DNA from: Amborella trichopoda | Lineage: Eukaryota > Streptophyta > Magnoliopsida > Amborellales > Amborellaceae | Reading direction: 5' to 3' | DNA: 64,000 nt | Assembly (NCBI RefSeq): GCF_000471905.2 | Contig: NW_006500357.1 | Coordinates: forward strand, 2,804,330-2,868,329 | In this document: in pieces, positions 45,201 to 57,020 of the stretch | How the letters are laid out: each line of letters starts with the position of its first letter | Position numbering within the stretch: the stretch's first letter is position 1 | Position numbers and translations under genes: made by a program | Notes under the pieces: model-generated | The model's input: only the letters and a program-made list of their open reading frames with translations | What the model was told of the DNA's origin: nothing | Databases searched by the model: none

Positions 45201-46401
45201 ACACCAAAGCTCTAGAATACTGGTAACCCGACCAGACCTTAACCTTATTTCATAACGCTTATCGTCTAGCCTTAGGACAGAAATCAAATTGTACCTCATA
45301 TTGGGTGCATACAATATATCAGTCAATAAGAGATTTGTTCCTTCTAATAAACACAACTTGAAAGTACCAACACCTAGTACATCGCAGTAGGTGTCACGTT
45401 CCATATAAATCCCCAGGTTACCGGCTGCAATCTCTTTCAATTTTATGAATCCATCCTTGGTCCTTGAGACATGTCGAATGGAGGCTGAGTCGACCCACCA
45501 ATTTCTTAGGTCATGATCGGCAACTATTGATTCTAGGACTATGCAGATTAAGTCCTTTCTCTTATTTTGATTATTTTGAGCAAGGTTGTTATTTTGGTTC
45601 CTATTTTTCTTTTTCAGCTTGGGACAATTAAACTTGATGTGCCTAATTTCCTTACAAATAAAAACAGGTCTTCTCAACCTTATTCTTTTGATTTTTAAAA
45701 TTTCTCCTCATTCCCTTATACCTATTATTTTTCTGATAATTGAAAGGTTTCTTGAAGATCTGAGAAGATGAACTTTGGGCAAAGTGGAGCTCATTTGACT
45801 TCTTCCTCATTATTCTCTCAGCTTCAATACTAAGATGCATGGGAAGATTTAAAATGGTTAGCCCTTGTGCAGAATAGTTCAATGCAATTACAACAGACTC
45901 CCAAGATAGAGGGAGACTGTTAAGGACATTGAACACTTACATGCGATCAGGGACTGGATTCTCAACTGTAGCAAGGTCATTTGCGAGCACTGTCGTTTTA
46001 TTGACATGCTCGGTCACTGAGTATGTTTCTTTCATTCTGTAAGAATTGTATTTTTCTAACAACAATTGTACATAGGTCTCATAAGTGGTCTCATACTTTT
46101 CAGATAGGGTGCCTATCATACTTTGAGTTGTGGTGTAATCCTCAAAGACTCTAATTAAATCATTTTTCATAAAGCTCAATATAGTAGTCCTAGCTACTTT
46201 GTCATCTTCTAACTACTTTTCAAGTCGCCTTTTGACTTGACCATTGGCATTAGGCTCTAAAACTGGTGGTTCTGTTTCTAAGACATAATCTACCCTATCG
46301 TAAAAAAGAATATATCCAATTTTTCTATGTGGAAAAGAAAAATTGGTCCCATTGAGTTTTTCAAGTTTGGATAATTCTGACATGAATAGCCTAGATGCCA
46401 T
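42290..46401 (-). pseudogene. Copia gag-pol polyprotein remnant
   Basis: Minus strand: gag (46401-45652) starting MASRLFMSELSKLEKLNGTN; a damaged zinc knuckle FICKEIRHIKFNCPKL; a protease segment WWVDSASIRHVSRTKDGF with the Gly of DSG changed; an integrase C-terminal half with MPYTPQQNGIAERRN, which keeps the catalytic Glu, and FWGEALDTVIYIIN (44674-43952); a reverse transcriptase with KKSFYGLKQSSRQWY (43665-43465) and MDDILIADND, where the usual VDD is preceded by a stop; and a decayed RNase H with DMIADPLTNELSAEI at about 42550-42500. Frames change at least ten times and the start of integrase (44700-45060) is badly eroded. This is a different lineage from the Copia at 6954-12671. Not functional. 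Confidence 0.9.
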
Positions 46402-47782
46402 TTTAAATTTTCAGATAACACCTAAAAGTTCAAAAAAATATATAATTAATTTTGTTTAAGAAAGGGTTGTCTACTAGTTAACTCAATAGGTTTGCCGATT
46501 CTCAGTGAGCCACAACTTCAAAGAAATGTTTTTCTCGATCAGTTTATGTTCGCACTGCTGTGCTGCAACAAAAAATTAATAGAGTAAGGCAACAACTATT
46601 TTTATGTCCAATCTTGCATAAGAATAATTTTCGTTAAATATGTGAATATGTCTTAGCACAAGATAGAGAGTCTACAATGATATTTGATATTTTTCAACAA
46701 AAAAAATATGGCATTGCAAAATAAAAAAAAAAAAGAAGAAGAAAATTCAAAGAGACCAAAGCATTGGATAATTATGCAATGCAGTGATAATTATTATGCA
46801 AATAAAATATGTCGAAAATCCCTAAATTATAAGTCGCAAAATTTAAAAATAAAAATAAAAAAATAAAAAAAAAATGCAATTGAAATGTAAGCCTTTAATC
46901 CAATAGAATTGGCACATCCAATTAAAAAAAAAATATGCACTACTTTTCAGCAACAAAAAGATGGAAGAAAGAAGATGCCAGCCGCCTGATGTTCAACTGT
47001 CCATGGCCAATAAAAATGTATATAACAATACACAAAATTAGATGCTCAGGTATCGTGTATAGAATAGAAGAAAATTGTTGGACAGTCTTTACAAATTACT
47101 ATTATTATTATTAATAATTTTATTAGAAAATAGAGAGAAGCATTATTTACCTTATTTTCTGTTACATGACCGTGGGCTCAAGTATGTACTGTATCAACAA
47201 CTTGATCTTATTGAGAGAGAAAAGAACTACACAACTTGTTCCTACTCTAGAGAGAGAGTCTAATACTGAAGCGCAGAGAGAACCTAATATTGAGGCGTAT
47301 GTTAAATCAAGATAACTCTTCTGACTCTTCTGCAACAACCTTAAACTTATTTTCTCTCTCTTCCTATTCTTTTGATGATTCTTCTAGCATCTCTATCTCT
47401 TTAACTTTTTTCTACAAAAGATTAAACAGAGGACTTGTCCGAGTACGATATGATCACGAAAGCCAAACGCAATCTAGAGAGAGAAAATATGGCAAAAGAA
47501 TTTACGGAGAGAAAATATTCTAAAATCGACAATACCAGTAGAAACAAGCACTGAATCGCAAATAAGAAGCAGTAAATTAAGAGAGAGAAATTTATAAAAA
47601 AAGAAAAAAAAAATTCAAACTATTAAATTTAAGGTTAGAAAAAATTTACAGCAAGATATATGTGAATGACAAAGCACAATATCAAAGTTACTCTAAATTA
47701 AATCAGAAAAAAATAAGATATAAAATACCAAAAGAAATTGGGACCTGTAGGTTATGAGCCCACCACATTTCCACAACCTGCT
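46402..47782 (-). other. Long untranslated leader of Copia 3
   Basis: AT-rich DNA between the primer site and gag, with A-runs at 46720-46880. No coding frame of note; it may include later insertions. At 1.4 kb it is long for a Copia leader. Confidence 0.45.
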
Positions 47783-47793
47783 ATGATACCAAT
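47783..47793 (-). promoter_or_regulatory. Primer-binding site of Copia 3
   Basis: The minus strand reads TGGTATCATAG, one change from the initiator-Met complement TGGTATCAGAG, directly inside the remnant LTR. Confidence 0.8.
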
Positions 47794-47794
47794 G

Positions 47795-47910
47795 TTGAAA
47801 AACTTGAGGGAAGAGATGGAGCCACTCCTAAAATTAGGGGCAGTATATTGAGATTATCAATCGTAAAAATCAGGCTTTTACCAGAACTGTGAGAGCTCTG
47901 TAAATTTTTG
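47795..47910 (-). repeat. 5' LTR remnant of Copia 3
   Basis: Aligns with 41896-42012 from TGTTGAAAAA to CTCTGTAAATTT. The rest of the LTR is missing. Confidence 0.8.
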
Positions 47911-48036
47911 TACATGAAATAAGGGGCAATCCATACATGAAATCCCATAAAATTCAAGTACATAGAGAGAGAAACTAAATAAATAAATAAACTTAAAAAA
48001 AAAAAAAAAACAACGAAAAAGAGACCATTCTCCATA

Positions 48037-48350
48037 TCAAGAGAAAAAATATTCTCCCGCTGATATGAACTCGACGTCAACACCCAATCTCTTGAGGATC
48101 TCTAGGAATTCTCGAGCCTTCTCCTTGGCCAGTTCATGCCGGTCATGGTCCACGACATTAAGCACCAAATGCTGTAGCGGAGCCTCTACCTAAGCCTCCT
48201 TAGTTTCCTTTACCGACGCCTCAGAAAGCATTAGAGAATACCCCGTCCAATTTGCAGAATATCAATGTGGTCGGTTTCTCGAACCCTCCGACTTGGTGAA
48301 GATAATTTTGAAGTAGTACTAGAAGAGAAAGAAGTATTGTTCAGTGCCAT
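48037..48350 (-). pseudogene. Unrecognised coding-like fragment
   Basis: The minus strand from ATG 48348-48350 reads MALNNTSFSSSTTSKLSSPS, then RRVRETDHIDILQIGRGIL. After a one-step frame change it continues MLSEASVKETKEA, one TAG, and VEAPLQHLVLNVVDHDRHEL / AKEKAREFLEILKRLGVDVE, ending GEYFFS-stop at 48037. The amphipathic, Lys/Glu-rich second half looks like real protein. I do not recognise the family. The frameshift and stop suggest a relic. Confidence 0.35.
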
Positions 48351-48587
48351 AACAAATAAGCAGAGAAGGAAAGAAGAAAAAATAATAATAAAAAAACCCT
48401 TTAAGTGCCCAAAAACCACTAGACAATTGCCCTAATTCCTCACCATATGCACTAATTCCTCAACCTTTAAGTATTGTTCAATGCCGCACCATATGGCCTA
48501 ATTCCAAAAAGTAAGTAGTCATTTCATTATGATTAATCCAATGGTACAAAAAGTACGTCACAGATGAGTTTCACTTTATTGGAGAAG

Positions 48588-48784
48588 ATTAATGATCCTA
48601 TAGGACCCTCCCCCACTCATGTGTGTAGGACTCCAAAAGATCACCATTAAAGTTGGCACAGATTTATAAAAAAGTTACAACATGGATGTGGGACGTGATT
48701 TTTCTATAGATCCTTGCTAAATTTAATGGTGATCCTTTGGGGTCCTACACACATGGATGGGGGAGGGTCCTATAGGATCATTTC
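48588..48784. mobile_element. MITE family F with 75-bp inverted arms
   Basis: The left arm AATGATCCTATAGGACCCTC... and the complement of the right arm agree for about 75 bp (also CATGTGTGTAGGAC and GGATCACCATTAAA). About 45 bp of loop lie between. No coding capacity; one copy in this window. Confidence 0.75.
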
Positions 48785-51240
48785 TCATTGGAGAAAGCAA
48801 AATATTTCATCTTTTCATTAGAGGAAGTACATCAAACGTCGTGAAAAATAAGTATTACATTTACGACCTAGAACCATGCAAAGCATTAATTCGGCCTCAT
48901 GAGTCCCAAGTGATTCTCAAAATTTGTCAAGCCGCATCTACCATTTTCAAGTATTTTGGATGCCAAATGTTCCTTCCCATTCACATTACATCTTTTACAT
49001 AGCCTAAACTTCGTTATATACACTTTTAGAAATCCAATTCTACTCCCAAGAGGTCAAGCACGACAAGTGCTAGATTTCAAACCAAGCTTGAACCCACATG
49101 ACCAAAAGTTCAATACTGTGACAGCTAAGAGCTACAGATAACATCTAAATGATCCAGAGTCTATATCATTAACTGTTTGATTCACTCATCCGATGAATCA
49201 ATGCTTTATTACACCTTGGTCTGGCACATGCCCACATATATTCCCACACTTATCCATAATGTTTAATTACTTATGCACTCCTATACATAAGATGCATGAT
49301 GTTAGCCTTTCCTTCCTCATTCCTTCTCGTCGGTAAAAATTACACCTCATCCTTCTCTCAAGATCTTGAAGACGGGAGCAATGTGGCATGTTTTAGATGA
49401 AACAAATTTTATACTTGCCGAGGGGGCAAAGTTGACATAAGTATTAAACATCTCTAACACGTTGTACCAAATGTTACGAGATAACGATTGGATGACCATT
49501 CTAGACCCCACTAAACGACGTGATCATCATGCAAATATATGAATCTCTTAATCAACTAGACATGCAGACCACTATAAACCACTGGGCTCAATTACAAACT
49601 ACTAGCCAATGCTACTCGATGCTTATATATAAACAGCATTGTAAGCATTCGAGGAATGAACGGCGGGTAGATACACACCCTTGGTATGAAGATTTAGCAC
49701 TCCTATATCTGTAGCTATCGAGCAAGAAGATCCTATATAGACAAAGGACATATCTTGTACCACCTTGTATTACTAGTGAATGCATTTGTAACCGATTAAA
49801 TAGAGGTTTTTCACTTTTTTCCATTGTATGAGATAGTGAATGCAACTAACAAGGTATTTATAGAAACCTTAGAATTTATTTACCCAAAATTAAATAAAGC
49901 TTTGTACGTGGAGTGTGTTGTTTGAAGTCTTCTTGGTTGTTTTATGCATTTATTCCCTGCATTCGACTTAAGATCACCCCAAACACCTGGTTGGCTAGAT
50001 TTTCTAAGAAAGCTTGTATTTAGGAGCTTTTTTGGTTTTTGTCTATGCGAGGACATTTTCCCCTTACTACACTAAGTTGAGGTATTGATTTTCCTTATCG
50101 GTGTTATGATGACTCGAGGAATGGCTAGATACCCCAGAGCTCCATGGACTCTATCGTTTTGACCCTTGGCTTGCTGATCCATAGGGTTTCTTAGTATGAA
50201 TCATGGAACAAGACATTAAATAGGGAGTGGATCTCCTCACAAACACAGCTTCAACAATTAGCCTGAGGGCCAATAAGCTCCTGAAAGATTGCCCGAGGTC
50301 GGATCCCTTAACGTTTTAGGGCATTCTTAGCTAAACAAATCTCGTGATCCAGGGTCAACTTATGAGGTCCAATGGGACTAGCTATATGGAGGTTAAGATG
50401 TCTAACTATGGACTAACCTAAGAGACCCAGGTCTTGGCCATAAGACCATGAGATGGTAGCATATTGACCACATGGTTTTCCTAATTTCGGCTTGAACAAG
50501 ACAGTGGACTCATTTGCCGAGTGGACTCGAACAACGGACATCTTTCTAACCTAAGTCAATACACACCACATGCAAAGGTCTGAAAGGACTTGACCTAGGT
50601 TCTAAGGTACAACTTGGTTCAATGTGGTGTTCCTAACTGAGAAAAAGCCGAAATGCAGTTAGGTTCATGGTACGCCAATGTAGATCCTGAGTACCCTTAA
50701 TGGTAGGCTATATAAGGTCCTACCATTGGGGTGCCTTTGGGGCAAGGAATTGTGGAGTGGTGCGCAGTTGCATGATTCCCAACCATCCCAACTCCCAGAA
50801 CTAGGTGCTCTTCTCGGTGTCAATGCCAACTTTGGTGGTTTTTGAAAATCTGAAATGGTTTTTTGTTAACTCTATGCAAGAGGTGTGGAAAATAACATGT
50901 GCGTGGGTGGAAAGGTATGACAACAAGCAATTTCAAGCAATCTAACAATTTTTATGTGAAAGAAAATTAAGGAAATAAAAGTAGTTCCTTGTTTTCATCT
51001 TTTTCTTTTTCAATTTCTCCATAACAGCACCCAGATAGCAGGGAACAGGAGTTGCAATGGGAAGGACAGAAACCATTTGGAAAATTATGTGTTGCTAATA
51101 ACTAGGGGTTTTAGTATAGTCCGTAGCCATTGGTATATGTCTTAAAAAAAAAAAAAAAATTTGTTTTTGTAGTATATCTATGCATAATTCCAGAGACTTC
51201 TAAAAGGTGTTTATGTTGAAAACGTTAACTCAACAACCCC
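48785..51240. other. Spacer, no gene seen
   Basis: More GC-balanced than the flanks in 50000-50850, but no frame gives recognisable protein. It may be the eroded interior of an LTR element (see 51241-51950). Confidence 0.35.
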
Positions 51241-51950
51241 ATGGTGACGCCAACTATTTGTAGAAAACTATTGAGAAGATTTTTGCATGAAATTCCTCTA
51301 ATTTATGCCCTAAATAAATTAAATTTAGTAAATTCGATAGAGATTGCAGGGAAAATTAAATTACAATATGGGAACTGATTAACCTTGGGAGTCCAACTCC
51401 TCTTCGAATTGTTGGCAGCACCGACTAATCTTTTGAGCTAAAATAAATATTTCTAAGGTAATTCAAAGGCGACATATCGGAAATAAAAAGATTGATTACC
51501 AGAGTTGGGACTACTGGCCTGCGAAACCCAAACCCATAGTTGTAACATGGTTTGCTTTACACGCTTACTTTCTCTTTCTTAAACGAATTTTGTTGAAATT
51601 ATCAATGTTTGTTATATTGACCTGAGGTGAACTACCTTTCCAAGGTTTAGGTGCCTAGAACCTTGTCTTTGACCTTGATCAAGGTTCTCTAGTTTTTCGT
51701 GGCTATTGCTGATGAAGTTGGAGGATTTTGTTTTGCCTAAGTCTAGGGCTTCCTCTCTCTAGGTCTCTTTGGCTCTTTAATCTCTCTAGGGTTTGCGAAC
51801 TTTCTTTTAATTTATACGAGCTGCTATATTTTAGATAGATTCCTAATTTGGATTCAAGACCGTTATAATCTTATATGAGTTCTTATTGTTCCCATTCTGG
51901 ATTGATTCTAAGTAGTCCTAAAAGATTTAGGACTCCGAATAGGTATCTTT
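51241..51950 (-). repeat. Possible old Gypsy LTR next to a primer-site-like sequence
   Basis: The minus strand at about 51235-51260 reads AGTTGGCGTCACCATGGGG, resembling the TTGGCGCC..GGGG primer sites of some plant Gypsy elements. The DNA to its right has LTR-like composition and no coding frames. No second LTR was found, so this is a guess. Confidence 0.25.
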
Positions 51951-52385
51951 AGGGTGTGCTTGATAAGTGGGGGATTCTGGAAGCGGGAGTTGAACAAATT
52001 CGATATTATCGTATGGAAGCCACAAATTGGAAGGGAGGCCTTCCATGAGGAAATTTTTTAGCTTCAAAATGGATCCATTTTTGCAAGACCGCCCTTCCAT
52101 AGAAAGTGATGGAAGGGTGGTATTCCATAATTTGTTGAAGACTCCATCTAAATCCCAAAATGTCCACACTTCAAGGTTGGAGAATAGGATAACATGTGAG
52201 GGTACGTTAAGGTTTATGATGCTAGTGAACTCCATAAAGGATTATCAGGATATTTTAAATTGTTTTTCTTAGAGTTTTATGAAATAATCACCTTAGATTT
52301 GGATTTTAGGGTGCTGCTATCTTGGATTTAAGATTCAAGACTAAGGGATTTTAGAAATACAGCCAATTCTAAAAGTGATTCGCAT

Positions 52386-53845
52386 AGGGTTTTGTTGCAA
52401 GGTAGATATCTCTAACTGTGGACAATCTTAGGAAGCATGGAATGATTTTGGTTAATGTTTGCTTGTTGTGTAAGAAAGATGAAGATTGTGGTGACCATTT
52501 GTTTCTCCATTGTGAATTTACCAGTTCCCTTTGGAGCTGGGCTCTCCAGATATGTAGCCTTACTATGATCTTACCGCAAAATCAAATGAATATTGTGGAT
52601 CAGTTAGTATTTTCAGGTTTTCCGAAGAGTGGGATAGTTTTATAGAATGTTATTAGACTTGCGCTACTATGGGAAGTTTGGTTGGAAAGAAATAGAAGGA
52701 CTTTTGATGGTAGGATTGTTGAGAATTGATATCTTATATTCTGTTGAAATAGATCTACCAAGGTGGAGTCAAAAAGACGACTCCGGTGGGCCGTTAAAAG
52801 CTCGAAGGGCTGAAGGCCCGTAGAGCTTGAGCCTATACATGGGCGTCCATATATTTGGGACTTGATATATATCCGTACAAGGGTATTTCGGTAATTTGTA
52901 CCATCTATCTGGGACTCGATATATATCGTTGTGCTTGGGGGTTCATCCAAAGTTGAAGGTTAAGGGGAAAACGCAGATCTCTTTGTAATAAGATAAAAGC
53001 AGAGAGGCGTGAGGAAGAGAGCGGATTGTAACCCTATTCTCCATTGTCAATAAAGAAGCTCTAATCTCGTGTGGACATAGGCACGTTGTCGAGCCACGTA
53101 TATCTTTGTGTTGTGGTTGGTTGTCTCTTTCTTTTGTGTTTGTTTCTTCTTTCTTGTTTTCGTGGATTGCTTTTCGTTTCTACAAAGACAACAGATATAC
53201 ATAAAGTTAAGGATAAGGATTTCATCACTACTTGGCTATGGTTTTCAATGACTAACGAAGGTGATGATATTTCAGAGGTGGATGTTGCGATGAACTTTGT
53301 AAATGTAATGCGACAATTGTCTAGAGTTTCTCCACAAGTGGGAAGATGGATACCACTAGTCAGTGTGCGAATCAAGCTGATTTTTAATGCTGGTTCTCTT
53401 GGAAACCCTATGTTGGCAGGGTTTCAAGGTGTTTTTCAAGATTCTAGTGGTGCTGTCCTTTGCTGCTATTTCGGTCCTTGTGGTCCCTCTATAGTCAATA
53501 AGGTTGAATTGTTTGCTCCACTATTTGGGTGGAAAGTGTTGAAAGAGAGATTTTTTGACGTTTGGTGTATTGTAGATGGGGTCTCTCTTAATGTGATAAT
53601 TGGTGCGTGAAGAATTGTAGTTCTCCCTAGACAGACAGATCTATCTGGACAAAAATCTCAAATTTACTATCTTCGGGTTGAGTTCCATCATGTTTACAGG
53701 GAGGGAAATGGTGTTGTTGACTTCTTAGCAAAAATGGAGTCAATAGCTCCCACTCTTTAACTAGTAACCATCTTCCATTGAAATTGTAATACTTCTTCTT
53801 ATTATCAATAAAGGACTAGGATCTTGTCAAAAAAGAAAAGAAACA
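52386..53845 (+). pseudogene. Non-LTR retroelement (LINE) 3' fragment: zf-RVT and RNase H
   Basis: 52386-52716 encodes LLQGR...TVDNLRKHGMI, CLLCKKDEDCGDHLFLHCEF and RNRRTFDGRIVE, the zinc-binding domain that follows reverse transcriptase in plant LINEs. After a solo LTR, 53194-53760 resumes with DIHKVKDKDFITTW, then IKLIFNAGSLGNPMLAGFQG and FHHVYREGNGVVDFLAKM, an RNase H domain whose first Asp appears as Asn. AATAAA (53808) and an A-rich tail (53826-53843) mark the 3' end. The endonuclease and reverse transcriptase are missing. Confidence 0.75.
52717..53193 (+). mobile_element. Solo Copia-type LTR inside the LINE fragment
   Basis: Runs TGTTGAGAATTGATATC...CAAAGACAACA with a TATATATC box and a GTCAATAAAGAAG polyadenylation-like signal near 53047. 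The CGAGCCACGTATATCTTTGTG stretch is LTR-typical. The flank AGGAT before it and GATATAC after it suggest an eroded target duplication. It interrupts the LINE frame between FDGRIV and DIHKVK. Confidence 0.7.
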
Positions 53846-54094
53846 AGGAAATATACAATCCTCTTAAATGTTGGTAACAACACGAATGGTTGATCCTTGC
53901 CTTAATGAATAAAAGTCATATTTTAGAAAAATAAAAAATAAAAATCAAATTTTACAACCATGAGAATGTTACTATGAGTTTTTAGTTTCGGTAATTTCTA
54001 TCTTACTACCATTTTAAAGGTTATTTTTCTTTTTCTTTTTTTTTGTGAAAATCGTCATTTTTACCTATTTGGTTTGTATCTTTTATTATAAGAA
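53846..54094. other. AT-rich spacer
   Basis: No feature recognised. Confidence 0.4.
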
Positions 54095-54470
54095 AAAGAT
54101 TATATAAGTTGATAGCTGAAATTGTAGAATTAAGGTATACCTCAAAAATCCATCATAAAAGGGTATTTTGACGTTGGAAAACTATCTAATTGAGCATCTC
54201 GACATCTAGATCTATGTATACGAAAAAAAAATTTCAAGTCCCAAAAATTGCAACCTATTATCTATCCATTTTGATGATTTTCATAAATTTATAAATCTAT
54301 TTAATTAGAACCAATTTTGGAGTTCTTAAAATGTTACAACTAGATATGAAAATGGATTCGTACCCCATCCTAAAAATTTTGACACCAAAATTGCATCTCA
54401 CGACAGTTCAGGTGCATCATATATTGATTGTTTAAGCTTGCAACATTATGCAAATGTCACCCTTTATTAA
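54095..54470 (+). mobile_element. MITE family A, diverged copy A6
   Basis: Keeps GAGCATCTCGACATCTAGAT, CATCATAAAAGGGTATTTTG and ATTGATTGTTTAAGCTTGCAA. The left palindrome has decayed to TTGATAGCTGAAA. Confidence 0.65.
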
Positions 54471-54939
54471 ATTCTCGATCGTAGTGAAACACTTTTAACA
54501 AAAAAAAATTTTATAAAGATCACTAGTTGCTCATATTTCATATTAGTATTTATCTGAATCATTATTTGGTACAGTATTTTGTGAGAGAAGATACATGACT
54601 TTTTACCATGTCTTATATTTCCTTACCTGATCTTTATTTTCCAATAATCCAATACAAAAAAGGAATATTTGTAAGCTAAGTGACATATATATTATCTACT
54701 TAGTTTGAAGCATATTTTTCTAATTCTTAGATCTCATTGTTAAAAAATTGGACGTTTTGTATTTAATCTTGAGGCATTGCTTTTTTTCTACCTCATAGAT
54801 AATTTAGTTTGTTTTATTGAGTAAAGCATATGGGTTGAAGATGTTACCTCCCCAAAATTTATGATCTTAAAAATATTTCTAGATTAGGTTGTACTTAAAG
54901 GGAGTAACTGGATGATAAGAACAAAATTAAAATAAGATT
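54471..54939. other. AT-rich spacer
   Basis: No feature recognised on either strand. Confidence 0.4.
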
Positions 54940-56105
54940 CCATATGTCCTCTCTTTTGCCCCATTCTAAACCTCTTTTGCTCTCTTTATTCACCTTTCTA
55001 CACCTCTTTTTTTATTCCCCCTTCTACACCTCTCTCTCTTTGATCGGTTTTCCTCTCTTTTAGTGGTCCATTATTTTTCCTTTTATACCTTTCTCTCTCT
55101 CTGTCTCTCTCTCTCTCTTCTTGATCTCTTTCTTCCCCCTTTCATACCTCTCACTCCCTCGCATACAATTTGCAATTTTGAGTTCTTTGTCTCTCTGTAT
55201 ATTTATTTTGTATGTGTCACCTCCTCAATCTATATGGTCCATTTTGTTGTTTTGAGCTGTCTCTAAAACCACATCCTAACCCAGGTTTTCTCTCAAATCA
55301 GCTTGTTGGTTTAATATGTTTCTCTCTATCTCTCCGAAACCATCATCTAACACCTCTAAAACCATCTCCTAGCCCTCCTCTCTCTCAAAACAATTTCCTG
55401 GTCTCATATTTTTGTTTCTCCCATGAGATCCAAAATATACTCCTAGATTAAGTTTTACCCCATGGAATAACTTGACATAATGCTCTTTCAGGAGCAAAAA
55501 ATATTTCAGCGGAACTTTCTGCCATATTTGCTTAAAAAGTGGGACTGATGGGTCAAACTAATCACCCATTGGGTTCAAGTTAGACAGTCTGTCTCGGCCC
55601 ACTCAGCCCAACTTTCCCTTTAATAAAGAAAAAGAAAAGAAAAGATTTCATATATCCACTTTTATTTTATTTCTTCTTTGCCTCTTTCATGCACCTCTTT
55701 TTCTCCCTTTCATAAGTTCCCCTCTCTTTCGGTAGTCCATTTTTTTAACTTTTACACCTCTCTCCCTGTCTCTCTCGATCTCTCTCTGTCATTTGCCCTT
55801 TCTTTACGTGATCCTTTTCTTCTTCCTTTCGTACACCTCATTCGCTCTCACATTTCAATTTGCAGTTTTGAGCTCTCTCTATATGTAATCAATTTTTTAG
55901 GTGTCAGCTCCTCTCTCTATACGATCCATTTTGTAGTTCTGAGCTCTGTCTCTAAAACCATATCCTAACCCATGTTTTCGTGCAATCAGGTTTGTGGTTT
56001 AACCTCTCTCTATCTCCCTCTGAAACGATCATCAAACACCTCTCTCTGAAACCATATCCTAGCCTCCCTCGCTCTCAAAACAATTGCTGGTATTATATTT
56101 CACTG
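54940..56105. repeat. Tandem duplication of about 0.5 kb, pyrimidine-rich
   Basis: 54940-55440 and 55645-56105 share in order: CTCTTTTGCC..., GTGGTCCATT..TTTTTCC, CTCTCTCTCTGTCTC, CACATCCTAACCCAGGTTTT and CCTAGCCCTCCTC. The period is about 675 bp. No coding frame recognised. Confidence 0.8.
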
Positions 56106-56490
56106 TCTTTATCTAAAATCACCACCTAAAGCCTCTCTCTAGCTATAAAGTTTAATACTAACACGGCCCATCTCCTCTTATTTCCAAATCGACTCATAGC
56201 CACCCAACTTCCTCTTCAAATAAAAAGCCATCTGCCCTTTTATTCTTTTTCCCAACTAAAAATCTTCTTCGTCAACTCAGAACTGCCATACGGCTATAGT
56301 ACTAGCCCAAAAATCCGCTCAAACAACATTGCAAATTTGGTGGTGAAAATCAACAAAAACCAACCTCAAATCCGCCAGAAAAAAACAGCCATAAAATTGG
56401 TAAGATTTTCATTTATACTATTTTGAGAATTTCTCATAAAAACCACTAAATTGTTGGATATAGTAATATCCAATATCACCCACATAAAAA
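56106..56490. other. Spacer, no gene seen
   Basis: No similarity recognised. Confidence 0.4.
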
Positions 56491-56944
56491 AATCCCATAA
56501 TATTGATATAGAAATTAGTAAGTTTCTAAGTTAGTTTGGATATCCCTTGAAGTTTAACTAGATTTAAACTCCTAGTTATATCTTACCGCTGAGATATATA
56601 TATATATATATATATACCATCAATGAGATTCCTATCTAGTATGGCATTCATATTCTTATATAAGGAATGAGAGAGGACACAATGATTGCACCCTATTCAA
56701 GGCAGCCATATGGGAAAGGTGAACTCTTTATTGTCAATGGTGGCTCCAAATAGGTCACACTGATTATATCATCTCTCATTCCTTATATATAAGATCATGA
56801 ATCCCATACTAAATAGGAATCCCTTATATATCACAAATATCTCAAACTTAAGATATAATCAGAGTCTTAATCTAGTTGAACTGTAATGGTTATTCCAGCT
56901 AACTTAATAAACTTATCAGTATCAATCTCAAATAATATGGGATT
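56491..56944. mobile_element. Foldback element with arms of about 190 bp
   Basis: Left arm 56491-56684 (AATCCCATAATATTGATATA...GGAATGAGAGAGGACACAA) pairs with the complement of 56757-56944 nearly throughout. A (TA)n run at 56593-56616 lies in the left arm only. The loop is about 72 bp. A transcript would form a long hairpin. Confidence 0.82.
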
Positions 56945-57020
56945 TCCTTATAGGGGTGTAATGGTTATTCCAGCTAACTTAAGAAACTTATCAATATGAA
57001 TCTCAGATAATATGGGATTT
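56886..57020. repeat. Direct duplication of the foldback's right tip
   Basis: TAATGGTTATTCCAGCTAAC...AATATGGGATTT occurs twice, about 70 bp apart. Confidence 0.85.

Larger units (their letters stand above)
41896..47910 (-). mobile_element. Copia LTR retrotransposon 3, 5' LTR truncated
   Basis: The minus-strand gag-pol runs from about 46401 to 42290. The 3' LTR is 41896-42259, preceded on the minus strand by AAGTGGGAGA. The primer site TGGTATCATAG lies at 47783-47793. The 5' LTR matches only over about 115 bp (47795-47910), after which the sequence is unrelated. No target duplication can be assigned. Confidence 0.88.

Noticed and set aside
47100..47560. Serine-rich frame LFSLSSYSFDDSSSISI
   Set aside because: Low-complexity CT-rich DNA within the Copia 3 leader; no homologue recognised.
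48757..49141. Frames of 60-80 codons after MITE F
   Set aside because: No recognisable motif, and they overlap the MITE arm.
53071..53193. N-terminal part of a 179-codon frame before the LINE RNase H
   Set aside because: This part lies in the solo LTR; only the portion after 53193 is LINE protein.
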